A stretch of 64,000 bases of DNA from Girardinichthys multiradiatus (lineage: Eukaryota; Chordata; Actinopteri; Cyprinodontiformes; Goodeidae). Below are positions 62,201 through 64,000 of this stretch, piece by piece. A program made the translations under genes and the position numbers. The notes below the pieces were generated by a model. The model ran no database searches, was not told where the DNA came from, and saw nothing but the letters and a program-made list of their open reading frames with translations. How positions within the stretch are numbered: position 1 is the stretch's first letter; each line of letters opens with the position of its first letter. The stretch covers positions 36,195,175 to 36,259,174 of the forward strand of contig NC_061812.1 in the NCBI RefSeq assembly GCF_021462225.1. Direction: 5' to 3'.

Positions 62201-63562
62201 AATTTTATAGATCAACACATAGTTGTACAGAAATGTTAAGTGGAAGGAAAATGATTCAAAAAAATTGTTCACATATAAAAATCTGAAAAGTTTGACATGA
62301 AGTCCATACATGTTGCTACAGCTTCAGCAGCAAGTCATTTCTGGTATGTCTCTAACAGCTTCGCTGTTCTAGAGACCGAAATTTGCACTTAATTTTATTG
62401 CGGCATAGCTCAACTCAGATCTTTCAACATCCCTTTTTAAGCCTAGCTAAAGATTCTCAATCGGATGTAGGTCTGGACTAGGCCATTCTAGCAAATTAAA
62501 CCGTTTCATTGTAGCTCTGGTTGTATTTTTCAGACTACTACTCTGCTGGAATGTAAAGATCTGGCCCAGTTTGAATTCTTTTGTAGCCTGTTGTAGTTCT
62601 TCCAGTATTTTACTGTATCTCGTGCCATCCATCTTTCCATTAACTCTGACCGGCATCACTGTCCCTGCTGAAGAAAGGCATCCATACAGCATGATGCTGC
62701 CACCTCCATGTGTTGCAGCAGGGATGTTGTACTCAGGGTGATGCACAGTGCTCATGTTCAACCACATTTAGTGTTTTGCATGTGGTCCTATCTGACCTGA
62801 ACATGTCGGTATCACCTACTTTTAATTAGGGCTTATTAAGGTTTTTTTCACAGTGGCTTTCTTCTTAACACTCTTCCATAACAGCCATATTGGTGAATTA
62901 CACAGCTAACAGTTGTCCTGTCAACAAATACTGACAGCTGAGCATTGAACATCTGCAGTTTCTCCAGAGGTACCATGAAACATTTTTCTGCTTCGCTGAC
63001 TAATGCTCTCCTTGCCCAGCCTCTTAGTTAAGGTTTTATCTTTGTGCCATACTCTTTCCAATCTCGAATGATGGATTGAACAGTGCTGCGAGATGTCCTG
63101 GATATTAGTTAGGGGTATCAGAATAAGGGGCCTGAATGCAAATGCACATCAAACCTTTCAAATGTTCAATGCATACAAACACCTTTGCAAGGCATTGTGC
63201 ATGTATTGAGTTTTTAAAGAATTTGATAGTTAGTTTAAGCTTCATGTATTGTCAATATTATGAATATCCAAAATCAAGGAGATGTTCTCTCTTCAGGATC
63301 AGAATTCCTATTTGAAAAATTTATTTTAGTACTTCTAACCCAATACTCTGTATTGCCTGATAAGCCCCAGTTGTCCTTGCATCTTTATCTAACAACACCA
63401 TCCTCTGTATCTTCCTTTTGGCCTAACCCCACAGGGTTTGTGAGCTTCGACAACCCAGGTAGTGCCCAAGCTGCCATCCAATCCATGAACGGCTTCCAGA
63501 TTGGCATGAAGAGACTGAAGGTCCAGCTCAAGAGGCCAAAGGACGCCAACCGCCCCTACTAG
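40209..63562 (+). CDS. celf4: CELF4-like RNA-binding protein, 3' part of gene (10 coding exons, N-terminus missing)
   Basis: Joining 40209-40257, 51572-51700, 52384-52463, 52830-52970, 53676-53814, 55181-55333, 59829-59891, 60276-60356, 61469-61612 and 63435-63562 gives 1107 nt, an open frame of 368 residues plus TAG. RRM2 covers about residues 19-96 (RNP2 KLFVGM, RNP1 KGCAFVKY). An Ala/Gln/Pro-rich linker follows. RRM3 covers about residues 284-361 (RNP2 LFIYHL, RNP1 KCFGFVSF), and the protein ends [14 protein letters not shown] proteins bind GU/U-rich RNA and act in alternative splicing, decay and translation. CELF4 is mainly neuronal; that is family knowledge. I prefer CELF4 over CELF3/5/6 because of the linker blocks [17 protein letters not shown] and [16 protein letters not shown] and the RPY end. 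The first exons (start codon, most of RRM1) are not in the window. Splice sites are read by eye, not from transcripts. Confidence 0.93.
40258..41239. other. celf4: Intron after the 49-bp exon
   Basis: Begins gtagtg and is then pyrimidine-rich (T run at about 40282-40294). A 14-G run lies at 41030-41043. No further exon recognised. Confidence 0.5.
41240..41889 (-). mobile_element. Non-autonomous or decayed Tc1-type element
   Basis: Left end tatcaggcagaactgttcat and the sub-terminal cattttcaccttgtgttgca block; right end aaggttcaagggataaatg ... cttttgcaaaggactg. The inside retains little transposase-like sequence. A TAG trinucleotide repeat lies at 41477-41522. Confidence 0.5.
41890..44102. other. 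Intron sequence, nothing recognised
   Basis: AT-rich. Open frames here (for example 43296-43772 on the minus strand) lack domains or splice-site support. Confidence 0.4.
44103..44850 (-). mobile_element. Tc1-type remnant (third family), left part
   Basis: Left end caggagcatctcaataaatt next to TA (44101-44102). Minus-strand transposase phrases follow (tagtggccttcagctcctct, acagccagcttctttaccat). A related fragment lies on the far side of the LINE at 48486-48785. Confidence 0.6.
44856..45177 (-). mobile_element. SINE, inserted at the L2 3' tail
   Basis: Reverse-oriented copy of the SINE at 2194-2511, full length with the tRNA-like head at its right side (accaactgcgccaccatgca). The 3' tail is GACT repeats passing into GAATT repeats, exactly as in the copy at 11919-12180. 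Confidence 0.8.
46269..47873 (+). mobile_element. Tc1-type DNA transposon, copy 3 (1605 bp)
   Basis: TA duplications at 46267-46268 and 47874-47875, with the same terminal repeats and length as copies 1 and 4. It is inserted into the L2 LINE inside the intron before the RRM2 exons, in the sense orientation of celf4. Confidence 0.96.
46597..47556 (+). pseudogene. Tc1-type transposase, copy 3, C-terminus lost by 5-bp deletion
   Basis: The frame is open for 319 residues and identical in most positions to the copy-1 protein, including D148, D238 and E273. A 5-bp deletion near 47547 (tccacgccgc where copy 2 has tccatgccacgccgc) shifts the frame and replaces the last 17 or so residues with STPH-stop. 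Trp141 (AQWSKV) is Leu here. Probably inactive, although the catalytic core is complete. Confidence 0.9.
48486..48785 (-). mobile_element. Tc1-type remnant (third family), right part
   Basis: The right end, read on the minus strand, starts with gtatctcaataaataagaat, matching the left end at 44103. The remnant ttttccattaatatgctttg and acagcactgtgtaaactgcc covers the same N-terminal transposase region as part of 44600-44700, so this may be a second copy rather than a straight continuation. Confidence 0.55.
48786..51571. other. celf4: Intron before the RRM2 exon
   Basis: No exon recognised. A CA repeat lies at 49949-49985, an A run at 50390-50403 and a 16-bp palindrome TTTTGGGGCCCCAAAA at 50648-50663. 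The last 30 bases form the polypyrimidine tract of the RRM2 exon. Confidence 0.45.
51572..51700 (+). CDS. celf4: celf4 exon: first half of RRM2
   Basis: This 129-bp exon encodes [20 protein letters not shown] through RGPDGNSK. It has the RNP2 motif KLFVGM and the beta1-alpha1-beta2 part of RRM2. The acceptor follows a strong pyrimidine tract (ccttttttag) and the donor is AAAG|gtaaag. It enters and leaves in phase 1. CELF4/5-type hallmarks are the [12 protein letters not shown] helix and [12 protein letters not shown]. The preceding intron is 11.3 kb and holds an L2 LINE and Tc1 copy 3. Confidence 0.96.
51701..52383. other. celf4: Intron inside RRM2
   Basis: 683 bp, gtaaag...tcttcag. Contains dispersed ttcatcag/gatgag phrases but no repeat I can name. 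Confidence 0.55.
52384..52463 (+). CDS. celf4: celf4 exon: second half of RRM2 (80 bp)
   Basis: Encodes [27 protein letters not shown] (given with a break) and includes RNP1 (KGCAFVKY, its Lys coming from the exon before). Acceptor tttcttcag, donor CCT|gtgagt. The 80-bp size matches the CELF RRM2 exon. It leaves in phase 0. RNA-contacting aromatics (Phe and Tyr of RNP1) are intact, so RRM2 should be functional. Confidence 0.96.
52575..52680 (-). mobile_element. LINE 3'-tail fragment
   Basis: On the minus strand, ctccttgggaataataaagt atries the terminal aataaag motif of Rex-type LINE 3' ends. Short and 5'-truncated, inside the intron after the 80-bp exon. Confidence 0.4.
52830..52970 (+). CDS. 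celf4: celf4 exon: end of RRM2 and start of linker
   Basis: This 141-bp (47-codon) exon starts [20 protein letters not shown] and ends FGAYGAYAQ. The acceptor is gcgtacag. No GT follows the expected end; the sequence reads CAG|gcaagg, a good GC-AG donor. A weak GT donor six bases further (after 52976) would add Ala-Arg in frame. I chose the GC donor because the homologous boundary appears to fall after AYAQ and the +4/+5 bases fit a donor. The exon starts and ends in phase 0. Confidence 0.9.
53040..53370 (+). mobile_element. Tc1-type 3'-end remnant containing a TA microsatellite
   Basis: Terminal phrases gtggcaaaatgtgaaaaggt and gaaaggcagtg resemble a Tc1 right end. The (TA)n at 53188-53265 has grown inside it. 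No coding sequence. Confidence 0.45.
53181..53272. repeat. 92-bp palindrome: TA microsatellite with symmetric flanks
   Basis: TTTTGTGAT on the left and ATCACAAAA on the right bracket an uninterrupted TA run of about 76 bp, making the whole block self-complementary. Confidence 0.95.
53639..53667. repeat. CTC trinucleotide repeat as splice polypyrimidine tract
   Basis: Runs to within 9 bases of the acceptor at 53675 and supplies the pyrimidine tract for the exon at 53676. Confidence 0.9.
53676..53814 (+). CDS. celf4: celf4 exon: Ala/Gln/Met-rich linker segment
   Basis: This 139-bp exon encodes [20 protein letters not shown] through [13 protein letters not shown] and leaves in phase 1 at TCAG|gtaata. 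The acceptor follows a 29-bp CTC-repeat pyrimidine tract (53639-53667). Further in-frame AGs lie at 53681, 53684 and 53687, so small acceptor slips (2-4 residues) are possible. Known CELF4 proteins read AYAQALMQQQ here. This fish would read AYAQVQQQ if the GC donor upstream is used, i.e. a two-residue shortening. Confidence 0.93.
53981..54286 (-). mobile_element. tRNA-derived SINE in celf4 intron
   Basis: Reverse copy of the SINE at 2194-2511, with an ATGG-type tail (left end catccatcca) and the head at the right (accaactgtgccaccgtgca). An 8-bp target duplication TTTTACTT lies at 53973-53980 and 54287-54294. Confidence 0.82.
54295..55180. other. celf4: Intron sequence, nothing recognised
   Basis: AT-rich remainder of the intron before the proline-rich exon. 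The acceptor is at 55179-55180. Confidence 0.5.
55181..55333 (+). CDS. celf4: celf4 exon: proline-rich linker segment
   Basis: This 153-bp exon encodes [20 protein letters not shown], then [20 protein letters not shown] and [11 protein letters not shown]. The acceptor is gtgattgcag and the donor CCCG|gtaggt. It begins and ends in phase 1. This segment is the strongest evidence for CELF4 rather than CELF5, whose linker differs here. No fold is expected: the segment is low-complexity and flexible. Confidence 0.94.
55334..56137. other. celf4: Intron after the proline-rich exon
   Basis: Includes a short CA repeat (about 55786-55804). Open frames here (55566-55862) lack CELF similarity or domain features. 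Confidence 0.5.
56138..57239 (+). mobile_element. Decayed Tc1-type element (1.1 kb)
   Basis: Left end cagtgccttgcaaaagtatt next to TA (56136-56137), right end gcaagtcacgg next to TA (57240-57241). Decayed transposase phrases follow the + strand order (gtcagggttaaagttgtgg, then tggagatccacagctgatg, then gctgtggggttgcttttct). No open frame. Confidence 0.75.
57242..57739. other. celf4: Intron sequence between two Tc1 elements
   Basis: No exon or repeat recognised. Confidence 0.45.
57742..59346 (-). mobile_element. Tc1-type DNA transposon, copy 4 (1605 bp)
   Basis: TA at 57740-57741 and 59347-59348, same terminal repeats. It is antisense to celf4, in the intron between the proline-rich and 63-bp exons, hence inverted relative to copy 3. 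Confidence 0.95.
58019..59018 (-). pseudogene. Tc1-type transposase, copy 4, frameshifted
   Basis: Two overlapping frames. The N-terminal part (59018 down to about 58740) covers both HTH regions; the C-terminal part (from about 58732 to 58019) keeps D148, D238 and E273. A 5-bp deletion near 58735 (cacagtgacatgtttc where copy 2 has cacggtggctctggatgtttc) breaks the frame between them. The rest matches the other copies closely. Confidence 0.92.
59349..59828. other. celf4: Intron before the 63-bp exon
   Basis: Ends in a long C/T-rich tract (about 59636-59820) that acts as an extended polypyrimidine region, a possible PTB-type binding platform. A T run lies at 59498-59512. Confidence 0.5.
59829..59891 (+). 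CDS. celf4: celf4 exon: 63-bp linker exon
   Basis: Encodes [21 protein letters not shown] plus a phase-1 base. Acceptor actgaagcag, donor GCAG|gtctgt. The exon is a multiple of three and bounded by phase 1 on both sides, so skipping would keep frame. The donor is not strong (gtctgt), and a 25-base G run starts 92 bp downstream. Confidence 0.92.
59984..60008. repeat. celf4: 25-base G run in intron
   Basis: Uninterrupted guanines on the coding strand starting 92 bp after the 63-bp exon. Confidence 0.92.
60276..60356 (+). CDS. celf4: celf4 exon: 81-bp linker exon before RRM3
   Basis: Encodes [27 protein letters not shown] with the first codon split. The acceptor is a tandem CAGCAG. Use of the first AG (exon from 60276) gives AAYPAAYG as in other CELF4 proteins; use of the second (from 60279) drops one alanine. 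Donor GAAG|gtaaca. 81 bp, phase 1 to phase 1, so also skippable in frame. Confidence 0.92.
60357..61468. other. celf4: Intron before the RRM3 exon
   Basis: 1.1 kb, gtaaca...catgcag. AT-rich, no exon or named repeat. C/T-rich over the last 130 bases. Confidence 0.5.
61469..61612 (+). CDS. celf4: celf4 exon: first part of RRM3 (144 bp) with internal donor
   Basis: Encodes [29 protein letters not shown], then [20 protein letters not shown]. It has RNP2 LFIYHL and the highly conserved CELF RRM3 N-terminal part. Acceptor ttccatgcag, donor TTTG|gtgggt. A second good donor, TTCG|gtaatg, lies inside at 61552/61553 in the same phase. Its use would remove 60 nt (20 residues), giving PFG joined to FVSFDNP. 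Both protein forms are known for mammalian CELF4. Confidence 0.96.
62116..63197 (-). mobile_element. Decayed Tc1-type element in last coding intron
   Basis: Inverted ends cattgccttgcaaaa (62116) and tttgcaaggcattg (63197). The minus-strand frame at 62447-62767 retains the Tc1 blocks [18 protein letters not shown] and [15 protein letters not shown] (catalytic Glu). Both HTH-coding and remaining catalytic parts are broken by stops. Confidence 0.8.
63435..63562 (+). CDS. celf4: celf4 last coding exon: end of RRM3 and stop
   Basis: Encodes [20 protein letters not shown], then [22 protein letters not shown] and TAG at 63560-63562. The acceptor is taaccccacag. The GFVSF completes RNP1 of RRM3, and the basic tail after LKVQLKRPK is the usual CELF C-terminus. 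The intron before it (61613-63434) is largely filled by a decayed Tc1 element. Confidence 0.96.
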
Positions 63563-64000
63563 CCCTCCTCCCCTGCCCCAGCCGGCCACCGCCACTGTGG
63601 CAGGCGGGGCAGCCGCTGTCAAGAGGAAAAGACAGGTCAGGTGTCACTTGAGCCTAATAACTGATTAACTGAACCATAGTGTGCACAACTACTGCAATAT
63701 TAAACTGGAAAACGTTCCAATGGCAATCCCATTTATGGCGCCGCCTGATGTGTTTTCCATAACTTTTTATGTAAGCCATAAAACACTCGCAGGCACCTGC
63801 CTGATCATCTGTAAAATGCTTGTAAAGATTAGTGAAGTCACACTCCTGTGCAGACAGCTTAAGAATATATTTGGTAAGGTTATGCTAATGTGGCTCATAT
63901 AGGACTTGGCAGGTATGAGTGAGAAAATGGTTTTGAAAAGAGAGAGCATTTAAAATATGCAAAACCTTTTCACTAATCTATAAATTTAAAGGCCTTCGAA
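63563..64000 (+). other. celf4: celf4 3' untranslated region (start)
   Basis: Sequence after the TAG stop. The first 80 bases are GC-rich, with a possible small hairpin (arms 63573-63579 and 63606-63612), then the sequence becomes AT-rich. GACAG|gtcagg at about 63635 resembles a splice donor, so a 3'UTR intron is possible. I see no convincing polyadenylation signal with a downstream GU-rich element; the transcript probably runs past the window. Confidence 0.6.

Overview
The window is vertebrate nuclear DNA, almost certainly from a ray-finned fish. The evidence is short conserved exons separated by large AT-rich introns, several near-identical Tc1-type DNA transposons with 200-bp inverted repeats, L2-, Rex1- and Rex3-type LINE remnants, tRNA-derived SINEs of a common teleost type, and long microsatellites. 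I see no bacterial or organellar features and no CRISPR array. The species cannot be fixed from sequence alone; the repeat mix looks percomorph.

The one host gene I can support is the 3' part of a CELF-family RNA-binding protein gene on the + strand. It is best matched to CELF4 (BRUNOL4), a neuronal RNA-binding protein acting in splicing, mRNA stability and translation. Ten coding exons lie between 40209 and 63562: a 49-bp linker exon after RRM1, two exons for RRM2, five exons for the divergent linker, and two exons for RRM3 ending at a TAG stop. They join in phase to give 368 codons plus the stop. The exons for the N-terminus and RRM1 are not in the window, so positions 1-40208 are most simply read as one very large upstream intron, although part of it could be intergenic.

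The 40-kb upstream region is intron-like sequence loaded with transposable elements: Tc1 copies 1 (15777-17386, intact ORF) and 2 (20767-22334), a second Tc1 family (22374-23768), a Rex1-type LINE (10850-11918), an L2 3' end (6528-7298), a Rex3-type fragment, a hAT end, a Harbinger-like insertion, many decayed Tc1 remnants, SINEs, and a 570-bp ATCT tetranucleotide repeat (36478-37048). Between the repeats are several balanced-composition segments that could be conserved regulatory DNA; this is not testable here.

The gene-bearing part (40-64 kb) also carries transposons in its introns. Tc1 copy 3 sits inside an L2 LINE inside intron 40258-51571. Tc1 copy 4, in the opposite orientation, lies in intron 55334-59828. 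The two copies form 1.6-kb inverted repeats around a block of five exons whose total length is a multiple of three. Splicing features worth checking are a likely GC-AG intron (52971), an in-frame internal donor inside the RRM3 exon (61552), an NAGNAG acceptor (60275/60278), and a 25-G run just downstream of a short exon.
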